A stretch of 49,392 nt of DNA from Chara braunii (GCA_003427395.1 BFEA01000173.1:1887257-1936648); one strand, 5' to 3'; positions 1 to 10,854 are shown, counted from the stretch's first letter. Numbers and translations: made by a program. The notes: generated by a model from the letters alone, not told the origin.

Positions 1-1756
1 GATTAGGTCCTGAAGAGAAAGCAAAAACCATAGGGACAACACAGGCATACCGCAATCATACTACAGGGATATAGGCAAACATGGGTAGTAGAAGGTTGTA
101 CAGGTGGAAGTGGTTTACCTGACAATTCCCTGCCTCCAGAACCTCGCCTAGGTTCCGGCAGAGCTCCCGCAATCGGTGGGTGGACTCCCCACAGAGTCTT
201 GACGCGGACCTACGGGTTGCAATCCCGCCTGCCGCCTTCCTCTTGTAATCAAAGGACTAGACTGAGAGTTAGAGGGGCAGCAGGAGAAGGTTTTGAGACT
301 CTCAGATCCAAGAATGGTGCACTCCGACTCGCGGGAGAGGGTCTTGTAACCTTCAACTCCTGAGGGCCCCGCAATGATGGCCAAGTACGTAACCGTCGGT
401 CTAGTCAGGGTCGAACTGTTGCCCGTTGACTACTTCACATCCAAACTGCCGACCGCCGGTTTCCAAATGGCCTCCCAATCTGGAGTAATAATCCCCTGTC
501 AACAAGCCCCGCTATTCCACTAAGCCGCATCAGCAGCCACTTTCCCCCCCTAAGTCCAGCCGCCGCCGTATAATAGACCGCAACAGTCAGTCGTGGCCGC
601 AGCGGTGCTCACTGGTATACAGCAGTCAATAGGTCCAGCCGCCCGCACACAGTCCTCAGTCGCGGCGACGGTACACAGCGATAGCCTGCTGCAGACCACC
701 GCGGTATACAGCAACTGGTACACAGTCAAATGTGCCTGCAGTTTGTAGCTACCCCTATGAGCAGTATTTCACGCGCAGCCGCAAGGTGCTGCAGCAGGCT
801 ACAGTAGTAGCCTTCATACGTCATCAGACTGGGTACAACTACGCACAATAACTAGTCACAGCTGCAATCTATAGGAGCGGTCGGCACAAGGGACAACAAC
901 GTTAGTGGTATCGCAGCGTGCTTATCTCAACGACAATCCCTCTCTTATGCAGCAGTAAACTTGAAGGGCCGGACCACAACTACTTTCCTTTGCCCTCCTG
1001 ACTGGTGACCATGGCAGCATATCAATCAACACCTAGCCATGCGCTAGTCACCATGCATGCCTTCAGCCTCGAGGTCAGACTCACGCTGTCTTCAAGCGGC
1101 GGGATGGGCCGGGTACCGGCTACAGGTAGGCCCTTAGTTCGCAGCTTTCCCGTAGCTCCGTCACTCAGTGGCCTGAGCCACATATCGGCCAGCAGGTAAG
1201 CCCTCCCAGCCCTGCTACAGGCTTCCTACCTTTCTGCCACAGGCAACTCCGTGCCTGTAAGTGCTCGGCTCCTGCCTTCCTTGTATGCATCCTGGCCGGA
1301 CCCACCGCCCGCTGCCTCTTTCTCTTCCTATGCAGTTGCTGCTCTCGGAGTCGGGCAAGTGAGGCAGCTACATCGAGAAAAGAGAAAAAAAATAAAGGAA
1401 AAAGAAACAAAAACTGAATGGATCTTCCGCAAGAACACGGGTGGATTCTCCCCTTCTTTACACTCCTTTTTCTACTAATCTAACAGTCAAACAGACTCCA
1501 CGATCAGGTTCGCAACCCTTCGAAACCTCCGATTTGACCTCTTCCCCGCTCGTTTCCATCGAGCGACGGCGAGCCCCTTTGTTTTTCCTCCTCAATTCTC
1601 CCCCTTCTCCGCCATAGCTCCGCGCATCACTTTTACTACTAACCTCTAATCTCACTAACCTATGGCCGAAACTAACCCCAAAATCACGTTCTCCACCCTT
1701 TAAAACCGTCGGTTACGATCTTTCCTCGCCCGTTTTCATTAGGAAACGGCCGAGTT
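1..1756. other. Anonymous DNA, no gene recognised
   Basis: I see no convincing coding region, RNA gene or transposon signature here. Open frames are short and lack recognisable motifs. Around 554 and 633 the motif GTCCAGCCGCC recurs about 79 bases apart, within a stretch (540-760) rich in CAGTC and TACAC words that looks like a degenerate tandem repeat. A second weak duplication links about 1525-1585 with 1700-1760, both containing a TTTCC..CTCG..CGTTT..ACGG pattern. Confidence 0.4.
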
Positions 1757-2997
1757 ANGTTCTTTCCGCTACGAACACCTCCCTCCATCCTTGTCCTCGT
1801 CCCGCGTGCACCTTACGCGGTATCGCGTCTTGATTCATCCCTCCTCCCATACTTTTTCCTCGTTACCTCTATACTCCCCNGCTCTCTGCGACTTCCCCTC
1901 CACACTACTCACGAGACTTGCCCCTCTGCGTTATCTCCCCTCGCTGCCCGAGCGCCCGTCGCCCCATGGCTCCCTACCTCGCCTTCTTGCGAACGTACCC
2001 GGGCGCACATCCGGGNCAGGTCCACTTNATCCGCCTCCACCCCCGCTCTGTACCTGCCACCGCCTACCTCGCTCCTCTCCTCGCTGCGCCCGCTGCCTCG
2101 CTGCCTGCTACCGATGCGGCGCCTGTGCCAAGCTCGCCTCTTCCGCCATCCTCCCTTTCTCTGGACATGCATGCACCCGGCGGACCTTCGCGCCCGGGTT
2201 CCTCTTCTCCTCGCGGCAGCGCCCTGCAGGTCCTACCGCGTGCTCCTTCGCCGACCCAACATCCCGCTCTCTACTACCGTTGTTCGCATAGCGCCCGCCT
2301 CCCTTCTATTGCGGTCCGACTCCGCCTCGCAGTTTCCTTGTCGTAGCGCTTGGCCCCACACAGCGTACTCAGTGTGATTCTGAGGGGAACCAGCTATTAG
2401 ACGGTTCGATTAGTCTTTCGCCCTATACCCATGTCCGACGAGCGATTTGNACTTCAGTATCACTGCGAGCCTNCGCNAGAGTTCCCTCTGGCCTCACCCT
2501 TACTGGCTTCAGCCATTCGGAGGGAAACTTCGGAGAGGACCAGGTACCAGGCGGTTAGATTAGTCTTTCCCCCTTATACGCAGCTGGTCNCTGCTCGGCA
2601 GGCCGTCACCACAACCCCCTCAGGGTTGTTCNAAGCCCACCACCCCTTCGGGCTTCCACTGGCCAGACTCCCCTTCAAACAGCTGGCTATGGTACTAAAG
2701 GCTCGGCCTGCCGTGAGGCGCGAGCACGGGCCTTAGCGGACTGGGTCCAGTACGGACCTTGGTGGTAGCAGCAGATNTTCCCTNTCGTCGTCCGGCGGCC
2801 TGCTCGGGGCGTATCGACGTTCTCACAGTGGGAAGCGAGGGAAGCCACGACCACNGACCCCACGGGCTACGGCCCCCGCAGGCCCTTAAGACAACCATTG
2901 CCGCGTGTTCCGCCTACGGCACCATGTCCTAATGCAAAATNGGGTGCGGCCGCAGTGCGGCCACGAAAACAGTTTTTAATTGCACTAAAGGCAANCN
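1757..2997. other. Low-quality stretch with scattered ambiguous bases
   Basis: About 15 single N bases lie between 1757 and 2997, while the rest of the window has none outside its two long gaps. The stretch overlaps the ribosomal-RNA-like segment at 2381-2590. A cluster of ambiguous bases is what a consensus over many non-identical copies of a multicopy sequence would give. Reading frames crossing it should not be trusted. Confidence 0.6.
2381..2590 (-). pseudogene. Degenerate, duplicated fragment of large-subunit rRNA
   Basis: The plus strand reads as the complement of a conserved part of eukaryotic 25S/28S rRNA. It contains AACCAGCTATTAGACGGTTC, then GATTAGTCTTTCGCCC and TATACCC, followed by a block ending near CAGTATCACTGCGAGCC. 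These match my memory of the antisense of the conserved LSU domain II region, with many substitutions. From about 2517 the same region starts again (GGAGGGAAACTTCGGAG, then a diverged GATTAGTCTTTC at about 2554), so two partial copies lie head to tail. Divergence and truncation make a functional rRNA gene very unlikely. Further weak rRNA resemblance may exist near 2750 and 3040, but I cannot support it. Confidence 0.7.
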
Positions 2998-3118
2998 CGC
3001 GAATACAACATACCCCCACATGATTCCATCGCGGTCTCGTGTCTTTAAACGGGGCTTGATAAATAAAACAGGAAAAGAAAAGAGGTCAGCGGGGCTGCTG
3101 GCGCCACGCCAGTCCCGC

Positions 3119-3480
3119 GGAAGTCTCCCTTTCTAAAGGGAGTGTTGCCCAAATTTCTATTAATTCAGAGAGTTAGACAGAATTTGACTTTCAAGAGTTA
3201 GAGATTAATTCTGCTTTCATATCTGACTTAGTATAAATCTGGGAAGTTCCCCTTTCTAAAGGGAGTGCTGCCCAAATTTCTACTAATTCAGAGAGTTAGA
3301 CAGAATTTGACTTTCCAGAGTTAGAGATTATTTCTGCTCTCATATCTGGGCTTATATAAATTATGAAAAGACAATTTTCCTACGGGAAGCGCTGCCAAAA
3401 TTTTCTTAGTTTAGAGGAGATAGATTATATTTTGATAGGAGATTCAGGCGATTCACCCAGAATAGGGGAGATTTTTGCAG
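3119..3480. repeat. 123-bp tandem repeat, about three units
   Basis: CCCTTTCTAAAGGG occurs at 3127 and again at 3250, exactly 123 bases later. The flanking sequence (CCCAAATTTCTA, then AATTCAGAGAGTTAGACAG) repeats at the same spacing. A third, more diverged unit follows, with GGGAAGCGCTGCC at 3384, again 123 bases on from GGGAGTGCTGCCC at 3261. CCCTTTCTAAAGGG is itself a palindrome with a 2-base centre. The repeat is AT-rich compared with its neighbours. No coding signal was seen. Confidence 0.85.
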
Positions 3481-4307
3481 TTGGTCTACCTTTGGCTTAA
3501 GCACTGACTTAAAAGTTGACTTAGGTTTAGCTTATAAGGAGGTTTTGAGTGAGGATGTATTATGGAGTTGCATTCTCCATACACTTATTATCTTAGCTTG
3601 GGGATTGGTCTGTCGTGTGTTACAGGTCCTTTTGATCATTTGATCCAAGTTCAGGGCTAGATTCAGCTTGATCCCTTGAGGATCACTTACTGTTATTACT
3701 GATAACAGGTCGGTTGCCGATTCGTCGGTCTACGACTCAATTTCAACTCTCCCTCTACACTCAACGTAAAAGGCTTTAGCTCTGGTGATTTCGTTGTTTT
3801 ATTAAGGTTTCACCCAGACTTTTATTGAATGGTCATTTAACAAAGGTGCTGAGTATTTAATTAAGGTTGGTTGGATAGGAGGTTTAGGGCTTGCATAGCT
3901 AAAGCGAGGGGTATGAGTGTCGAAGGTGGTTGGGGTTGACTTCGTGTAATGTGTGGGCTGTTGATTTGGTTCGTTGATGTGATGGCAGGTATGTGCTGTG
4001 AAGCAGATTCTGGATTTAGTTGCCTACGATCACACATATACGTATTATTGTGAGAAACCCTAGTGAGACCGTGAAAAGTGATCGTCACATACTAAACCCT
4101 TATATATGTATACATGAGTATACTTGAGATGAATGTTTGCATAGGTTGAAGAGCCCCCACAGTAGAGCCCTACTCAGAAGCTGAGACTTAGGGGCTTAGG
4201 GGAGGTCTCTCTTTTTATTCTTGTCTCTTGCTTTTTGATGATTTTCTTAGTCGGACGTTTGGTCCTTGGCCGGGATTCGAGGTCCTTGTCCGGGACACCC
4301 CAAGCCC
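3481..4307. other. Anonymous AT-rich DNA, no gene recognised
   Basis: No gene, transposon terminus or RNA gene is recognisable. Open frames on both strands are short and of biased composition. Close to the right edge a tandem duplication of GGTCCTTG(G/T)CCGGGA occurs at 4261-4294, just before the hairpin cluster. Confidence 0.4.
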
Positions 4308-4513
4308 TAGGCTCTGCAGGGGAGGGGTTTTTCCTCGCGCAGAGCCTATTTGATTTGCCTTCTGAGACACTCAGGTCGAGAGCCTAAGGTGCAGCGGCGG
4401 CTGCACGACTATTCCTTCAGCCGTGCAATGTCGTGAAGGGTTAGGCCCTCACGACACTTCAAGTCTGACACTTGAGTGTCCTAAGCGGTACTCGGATCCA
4501 TGAGGGACCGCTT
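4308..4513. other. Cluster of consecutive stem-loops
   Basis: Five inverted repeats follow one another with little spacing. TAGGCTCTGC (4308-4317) pairs with GCAGAGCCTA (4339-4348). GTGCAGC (4389-4395) pairs with GCTGCAC (4400-4406). GTCGTGA-AGGG (from 4430) pairs with CCCTCACGAC (ending 4455) with one bulge. ACACTTCAAGT (from 4454) pairs with ACTTGAGTGT (ending 4479) with one bulge. AAGCGGT (4483-4489) pairs with ACCGCTT (4507-4513). I recognise no RNA family. This could be a structured RNA, a recombination-prone DNA segment or part of an unrecognised mobile element. Confidence 0.6.
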
Positions 4514-5950
4514 GATTATGGGCACTACATAGTACGCCATCGTTGCGACTGCTTGTGTACGCTTGCATTGCAAGTCGATATGAGTAAGCCCTGCGTCCGC
4601 GCGGTTTTATATTAAGTTCAGCGCGCGACGCCTATCCGATTTCCGCATTGGAAAGTTATGGGTTGGCTACCGAGGGGCTAGGAGCATTGTCGCGTTGTTG
4701 GTATTGTGTCGTTTCGTATATATGTTGTTTTGTGTGTATGTGTGTTCGTAAAGTGGAGTGCGGGTGGTGTGTGGGATGCGTCCTAGTCGACCGACGATGA
4801 GTCGCGCTTGGGACCTCAGCCCCCCCAAGATGTCGGTTCGCGTGCGGGTCCGATAGAGGAGTATTACCGCGCGTACCCCCAATGCTACAGCAAACGAGAA
4901 ACGCCCTCGGCTGGTCCACCTCTGCGATTGCAACTGATTAGCTTTCGTATTGTGGACTGGCAGCTCGGCGGGGATACCCCCACCGAAGGGAGGTGACAAC
5001 TCCTGTAAGGTGTAGGTAAGTCGTGCCTCGCGTAGGCCCTATCCTGTCGTAGGGGCTCGCGAGAGGTATGGCTGGCGCACTCGGCCGGAGCGGCTTGCGG
5101 AAGCTCCATATATATTTGCTACGAAGGAATTAAACCAACTCCTGCGTGACGCGGCCGGCAGGGTCCCGCGCTGCCCCCGTGCAGTGCCGGACTGATGCGC
5201 CCGACAACGAGGCTCTCAATGACTGAAGGTAACTATTGCCCACCCAATGGCTAACTTCTTGAATCTGGCTTTGATGACCGACGCTCTCCCCTCCACGTTG
5301 GTAGTAAAATTTTTGTACCACTTTGACGACGTACCGTGCAATTCTGCGAGAGAGGTGGGGCGAAGCAAACTTATGATAAGCCAGGATCCGTACTCATTGG
5401 TTTCCCTTACCCTCAAGAGAAAACCCCACATAAAACCTCGAAGTGCGGGTTCTAGGTGATTGGGAGGAACAGGGTTTATTCTTTCTTTTTCTTTCTTTTT
5501 CCTTCTTTAAAAGAGAAGAGGGACGGAACAGGAACTTTTCTTTTTTTTTTAGAACTGCCCCTGATGATTTTTTTTCGCGCGGTCAATTAGCGGCCGCACA
5601 GAGAAATCCAAGAAAGAGTTAGGAATTAGTATGGATGGGAATTTTGATTTCTTGCACGCGCGACCATTTTTTAATTTTTTGTATGCCACGTAAACTCATT
5701 CCCCCGCTTTGCATCCCCGCGCCATCTTCCCTTCTTGCCGCGTGTTTCCTTCTTGCATGCCTCTTCATCTTCCCTCGAGCAAAATCCGATCCTCTCCTTA
5801 CCCATCATCACGAACGATTGGCTGTGTAATTGGGATGGTCGGATCAATGTGGTAAAAGTGGAAGGCGCGAACCACTCAAACAAGCACCCAAATCACACAG
5901 ATCTTTCAACTCGCCTCCTTCGATCCTTCTGGAACCCCGACCCTCCTTTT
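4514..5950. other. Anonymous DNA, no gene recognised
   Basis: The longest plus-strand frame (5247-5459, 70 codons) resembles no family I know and has no neighbour supporting it. CT- and T-rich tracts lie at 5478-5560. The part from about 5600 may be the upstream (U3) side of the LTR-like remnant that carries the TATA box at 6014, but its left border is not visible. Confidence 0.35.
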
Positions 5951-6013
5951 GTCATGCTCATCTACACCCCGTGCTAACCGCACCTCGCGCTAGCACCCCA
6001 CCGCCTTCCGCTC

Positions 6014-6020
6014 TATAAAT
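6014..6020 (+). promoter_or_regulatory. Putative TATA box of LTR remnant
   Basis: CTCTATAAATTCTCGCAGCC matches the ACTATAAATT(C/T) context found in the other four LTRs of the window, including the downstream pyrimidine- and GC-rich leader. Shared position and sequence support a promoter function, but no transcription start is known. Confidence 0.55.
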
Positions 6021-6780
6021 TCTCGCAGCCGCTTCCTCTCGCTCTCTTTGATCTCGGATGCAATGTTGCGCGAGCTATGCGCGAGGTTCGTGGTGTCGAA
6101 CAGGCTTAACGAGCCCAAGTGACGGGCGGAGTGACGACGTGGGGTGGGCTTAGCGATAGACTTGGGGACCTTGGGGTAAGACAGTTGGAGGGACTGAGCG
6201 GTGGTGGACATCGGACGTCGGCGGCGGTAGGGCCTTGTGACTATGGTTGGTGGTTCTGACGGATTGGGGTTGGGCCCAGGGCGACCAGCCATGTGAGGAA
6301 TTTTGTATGCTGTGGAACTCACTTTTATCTCCATTGCTGCTTTGTCCAAGTGTGATGTGTGCAAGGCACCAACGCATGGGTGTTCCGTTGTATGCATGTT
6401 GTGGTACGAGAGTCTATGGATGTTGACTGTCTCACTGATCAAGATGGCTGAATGAGTAGATGTGTGGGCGCTTATAGACGCGTTTATGGGGAGTGGTGGG
6501 TGTCAACCGTCTGCATGGATCCATGAGTGTGTTGGATCTTCCTCCCTTCCCCGACCCCTTTTTCCGATCTTAACGCCTCGTTTAGGCGCGGGATTGGCGC
6601 CAACACCTTCCCTTTTTCTCCCCTTTTGTGTGTGTAGGAGATCCGGACAAACGGGCTGGCGTCGCCCTCACGATTTACACTCGATAACCAGAGAGATCTG
6701 TCGCTCGCATCTCCGCGACGCGACTGATATCTACGCGACTCGACAGGACCCCAGATCCCAGACCCGACATTCAGATTGAT

Positions 6781-6782
<2 letters not shown>

Positions 6783-6869
<87 letters not shown>

Positions 6870-6871
6870 CT

Positions 6872-6904
<33 letters not shown>
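6783..6904 (+). repeat. (GA)n microsatellite
   Basis: About 120 bases of nearly pure GA repeat are interrupted twice by GACTC / GACTCTG. The repeat lies directly before the LTR-type open frame, the same relative position as the (CT)n tracts at 10889 and 21189. Frames reading through it encode only Arg-Glu or Leu-Ser repeats and are artefacts. Confidence 0.95.
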
Positions 6905-6907
<3 letters not shown>

Positions 6908-6930
6908 GAGGTGAGTTCACTGATCTTTGC

Positions 6931-7257
6931 ATGGAGCCACCGTTCATCTCGACAGACGTAAGCACGGGCCCTTGGCCGTGCTTGACCTTCGTATCGGTCC
7001 ATCACAGCGTGCTACCGACCTTCCTGATCATAGACGACGATAGCGTGTACTGCTACTTGGATGTGCGGAGCGCTCTGCGACGAACTGAGCAGATTCATCT
7101 ACATAACCCTGCCCGGGCCTGCCACATTGGAGGGAGTGGGTTTGTGTTGATTGATCGCTTCTCTTCCCCTCCCTTGATATTGCCCTACACCGATCTTATT
7201 GTGTTGCCCTGGTCCGCAGCCCACGACATGTGGCGGCCTCGGTTTAACTGTCGCTAG
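6931..7257 (+). pseudogene. Diverged copy of the LTR-encoded conserved ORF
   Basis: This frame starts at ATG 6931 and gives 108 residues. Its middle (residues about 65-93) contains GGSGFVLIDRFSSPP, a leucine-rich stretch and LIVLPWSA. These align with GFVGAGFVIIDTHFPP, LLLPFNELIVIPWTA in the Element 1 LTR and with the Element 2 LTR version. The C-terminal half seen in Element 1 (the RSED..HKERA and RWEVQRYFLD blocks) is missing, so the copy is truncated or diverged beyond recognition. Function is unknown. It matters as a third subfamily carrying the same protein segment in an LTR context. Confidence 0.5.
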
Positions 7258-7385
7258 TGTTGCCAGGGGGATTCGTTCTTGGCGAAGGCTAGTTCTGGGA
7301 TACGAAGGTGCGGCTCGATTCCCTGAACTTGCCCGCAATGTGGGCTCCCGGCTCACTTTCGAGCCTGGGTTCCCCCGGCCCGGCC

Positions 7386-7453
7386 GACACTCTGTGACAC
7401 CGCACTAGGACGTCGGCCCGACACTCGGTCACACCGCACTAGGACGTCGGCCA
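7386..7453. repeat. 34-bp tandem duplication
   Basis: Two adjacent 34-base units begin GACACTC(T/G)GT(G/C)ACACCGC and end ACTAGGACGTCGGCC. They differ at only two or three positions, indicating a recent duplication. No function is apparent. Confidence 0.9.
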
Positions 7454-8743
7454 CAGGCTCAACGAATCTGACACCGAGGTTTGAAAATTCCCTATTCCAG
7501 AGTGACCCCCCCAAAAGTTTGCGCGAACTTGGCGCAAATGGAGCGGTAGAACTCGGCTCCCTTGTTTGTTCTTTCTTTTCCCTGTCGCTCCTGTTTGGGG
7601 TTTTTGTTGATGGTTGGTCCGGAATAATCTTTCTCCGTCCCTTGCCCTCGATGACGGTTCGAACCCAAGAGGACAACACCTCGGCCCGAAACAAGAATCC
7701 CCCGTTGCGCCCGGGCGGTTCTACCCCACCGGCCAAAAATCCTCGGCCACACCCCCAACTGCTCTGATCGGAATTCGAAGTAGGGAACGTCGCACCGGGT
7801 GTGAGGTTTACATATCACAAACTTGCACCTGCCCTCCATGAACTTAATTCTTCGAGATGGGGGCGGGGGGGGGGAGCGGAGGGGAAGGGTGGGGTGAAGG
7901 TGGGGGAAGGTGGGGGGAAACTTGAAAGGAAGACCTTCGTGAGTGAGCGGTGCACGTTGCTGCGCCCCCTGCTCTGTGTTTTTGCATTCTAAACTCTTTC
8001 CCCCTTTCTTCTCTCTTCTTTTTTCTGAAAAAGGGCAACGGCATTGAGATATTGGCATGAAGGCAACCGACCCCAGGTAATTCCGGAATTCAGTTCATCT
8101 AGGTTGGTCTGGATTCGAAGGCAGGTCCGTATGTCAACAGTTCATAGGTAGATCAGCTGAACTACTCCCACTAGTCGGCCCACTGGTCTCGAAGAATTCT
8201 GCCTACTGAATTGAGAGAGGTCGTTAATGTAACAGTCGCAACCTTGACCACAACTTGCGATCGAGGGGCTCCCTCCACTACTCCCCACATGCGCAAAAGA
8301 CAAAAACGATGGCAATGTATCTTTCCATGTTCTAGCGGTGGATCCAGTCTCAATTTGCACATTTGGACAGTAGTACAGCGAGGCCGACATGATCGGAGAC
8401 GAGGCCGTCAGTGCTCTAGGTGTCCACCATGAGCCACCTCACCACCAAGGACCAGGCGGTAGGTAGATAGAAGGCACGAAGGTGGGTGCATACCTACGCG
8501 GAATTGGGTGTCAAAAGGGTGGGAGAGAGGTGGTGCCAGTCGGTAGAGTGCGCGGGGCATAGGGGCTCGCCGAACCACTCGCCAAGCGGCAACATTTTGA
8601 ATGTGTGTGGACGGGGGCCGCAAAACTTTGAATGTGTCTGGACCGGAACAAGGTTGTTGTACATTCAATTTTTTTGGCTCTTGACGAGGACTTTCAGGGA
8701 ACCAGGATGTATTTTATGATCGTCGTTAGACCATACACTCATA
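7454..8743. other. Anonymous DNA with G-rich tract, no gene recognised
   Basis: No gene is supported. A strongly G-rich strand lies at about 7855-7920 with repeated GGGG runs. Bases 8030-8090 (GACCCCAGGTAATTC, preceded by a T-rich tract and a G(C/A)AACGGC-like word) resemble 22935-22995, suggesting the edge of a dispersed repeat. TTTGAATGTGT(G/C)TGGAC occurs twice at about 8596 and 8626, and a diverged match lies near 25703. Confidence 0.4.
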
Positions 8744-8865
8744 GGGCATCGCCAGAGCACTCTCGAAATGTGCAAAATGAGAATGAACTTCCTGCTACAA
8801 CATGGCCAGATGCGCCCACCGCAATTTGGCCTTTTTCACATTTCGAGAGTGGTGCCACGAGGCGC
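8744..8865. mobile_element. Short terminal-inverted-repeat element, family B
   Basis: The ends form an inverted repeat of about 29 bases whose inner part (GCACTCTCGAAATGTG on the left, the complement of CACATTTCGAGAGTGG on the right) is nearly perfect. The outer part carries the family word C(A/C)TCG-CCA. The roughly 120-bp element encodes nothing. It matches, in opposite orientation, the copy at 26224-26310, where ATGAACTTCC is also shared. It is therefore a non-autonomous MITE-like family, not a chance palindrome. The transposase source is unknown. Confidence 0.6.
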
Positions 8866-9879
8866 ATAATAGGGCGTCGTTCCACACCACTTGAGTTCAA
8901 GAGCGAAGGGAAAAAGCATCTTTCCACCTCCCCCTTAGAGCGACCCGCTTTGTTTTCACTTTTTTGCGTCCCCCAAAGGTACATATGACGTACCAGCTTT
9001 CGTACCTGCACCATCTTTCGGACCCCTCCCCTTCCCTTGTTTCTTTTGAATCAAGATGTGTCTTGCTCGGCCCCAGAAAACCCCTCTGTTTTTCGGTTAA
9101 AAGTGCCTCGCTTAGACCTGTATTTTTTTTGTCAGCACTAGTGATTCTTGAAATTCCGTTTTTGTAATTTGGAAATGCATGGGAATTACGCCCGCCTTAG
9201 CGAGCGCGATCGAAATTTGGCTCGACCGTTAGGAATTCCAGAATTAACGGAACTTGATGTGTCCTTTTACGCATGAATGTTCTCGGCCACAACGTGGGAA
9301 ACTCTGAGAATTTTGTAGGAATATGGACAGACGTAGGACTTTCTTTCTTTTCCTGCGCCTACTTTGCGCGCGGATATGGTGATTTCAATTTTTGAATTAG
9401 CATAGGACTCTGAAAAACTGCAACTGTTTCGGTGCTCATTTTTCATTGTGTGTTCGGCGCCATGCATACGAGCTCCCTCCTCCTTCCTTCTCGCGCTCCT
9501 CTTGACGCCCTCCTTCGCACGCCCATGCTTTCTCTCTCTCTCCCCTGTAACTGTTTTTCTCTCTCCTTCCCCTCGCGCGCCCTTTTTCTCTTTCTTGATC
9601 ATTTGAATCTTGAACCCGTTTCGTGCTATCCTTCACACCCTTCTTCTTCCCGCTCTAAATCCAGCGCTCGAAAACCCGGTCGATCCTCTTTTTACCCCAT
9701 CTAGCCAAGGAGAAGCGTCGTGTAAGAGGAGATCCCGACTACGCGACGATTCTGATTGGCGGAGATCGAACTGTGAGGGATCAACATGGCTTTCGATGGG
9801 CGATTACCCTCAAGCCCTCCCTTGCCCTCTTCTGCTCCATTCTTCATTTTTCCTCGCATCTAGCTCCCTTCTCGCAACT

Positions 9880-9886
9880 ATAAATT
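9880..9886 (+). promoter_or_regulatory. TATA box, Element 1 5' LTR
   Basis: TATAAAT in the context CGCAACTATAAATTCC is conserved at the same place in the 3' LTR and, as ACTATAAATTC, in both LTRs of Element 2. It lies about 0.9 kb into the LTR, so U3 is short and the transcribed R-U5 part is about 2 kb. That leaves room for the LTR-encoded ORF downstream of the promoter. Confidence 0.75.
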
Positions 9887-10635
9887 CCACAAGTGCGTCC
9901 GCAAATCTCTCTCTCAACTTGTCAGCCAACTTCCGGGAAGCAATGGCTAGATGGTGTGTGTGCAGTGGGAATCGAAAGTCTCGACGGGCTGGCTGTGCGC
10001 CTGATTGCCACGACGGGCTGTGGGATCGGGGCAAGCCCGTGCAGAAACTAAGTCGGCGGGGTGACGATTGCGGTGGTGGAAAGTGGCACACGACGGTCGG
10101 GATCATCGGTGCATGTATGAGGATAATGATCTGAGTTAGAAGGATAAATGACCTGGGGCCATGATGGAACTTTACTGCGGATGCGCCTCCTTGTCTCGAA
10201 TCTATTCTTTGGTGTGAGTGCAACTCCACTGGAGTTAAGCCGAAAATTCTTTTCATCCTCGGATTTCTGCATGATTTTCATCTATTTTATTGCTTTCATC
10301 CATTTCGCACTTCTTCTCCCTACCTACCTTATGGCATGAATGACTATGTATGCTTGTCATGAAATGGTTGTCTGATGGGATGGCGTTTTGATTAGCCATG
10401 GGATGACGGGGCAGAGGTGCAGAGCACACGGAGAACTGAATGATGCTTGGCTATCATTTTTGCACCTTCCGCGATGAGTAACCACAAGTATAGATGGAAA
10501 CACTCGGATGAGGAGATTGTCGTTGATGGACTGGTCTTTGATTAGGCCGAAGATTTGTTGCGAATGGGATGTATGAGAATGGTCGAGCCATTGGCAAGGG
10601 CAATGTTGTTAGGATTTTAGTTCGAGAATGAAAGA

Positions 10636-10854
10636 GTGTTTAGATTGATCGATGATGTGATTGTGGGCGAATACCCTGGGATCTTCAATCCGGAATACAT
10701 TGCGCATGCCATCTGCAGTTTGCCCTTGATACGCAAAACTAGAAAGGCAATCAATCTTCTCAGAAAGAAGAAGGGCGCCACGTGCGACCTGCATGAGTGG
10801 ATCACTTGCCGCGTCCCACCAGATATGAGTATTGTCCCCACGGTTTCTTTATAA
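10636..10854 (+). pseudogene. LTR ORF, upstream segment (5' LTR copy)
   Basis: This segment includes FRLIDDVIVGEYPGIFNPEY, AHAICSLPLIRKTRKA and a C-terminal WITCRVPPDM. It matches 20845-21087 in the 3' LTR. The 5' copy has one extra base near 10618, which puts the preceding part (the MYENGR..GKGNVV region) in another frame. I do not recognise the family. Whether it joins the downstream segment (11233-11685) in one protein, for example by removal of an intron containing the CT tract, cannot be decided from sequence alone. Confidence 0.5.

Larger units (their letters stand above)
5990..7260 (+). mobile_element. Remnant of a third LTR family (partial)
   Basis: Three features in the same order as in the LTRs of Elements 1 and 2 identify this as a related LTR remnant. 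There is a TATAAAT box at 6014, a long dinucleotide microsatellite at 6783-6904, and immediately after it an open frame (6931-7257) whose centre resembles the conserved LTR ORF (GFVLIDRFSSPPLILPYTDL, then LPWSA). In Element 1 the microsatellite is CT on this strand, here it is GA. Neither terminus nor a primer-binding site was found, so the borders are approximate and the element may be truncated. Confidence 0.5.

Noticed and set aside
3119-3480. 123-bp repeats as a CRISPR array
   Set aside because: The whole period repeats without unique spacers, and the surrounding DNA is eukaryotic transposon-rich sequence.
4389-4513. Stem-loop cluster as tRNA genes
   Set aside because: No cloverleaf with T-loop GTTC-A or anticodon geometry could be laid out; the stems are simple consecutive hairpins.
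5990-6442. 150-codon minus-strand frame
   Set aside because: It runs against the LTR-like TATA/leader on the plus strand and has no domain or homologous copy in the other LTRs.
6771-6965. Leu-Ser / Arg-Glu repeat proteins at 6771-6965, 10832-11071, 21062-21574 and 24532-25135
   Set aside because: These are translations of CT/GA/CA microsatellites present on both strands, with no conserved flanking protein.
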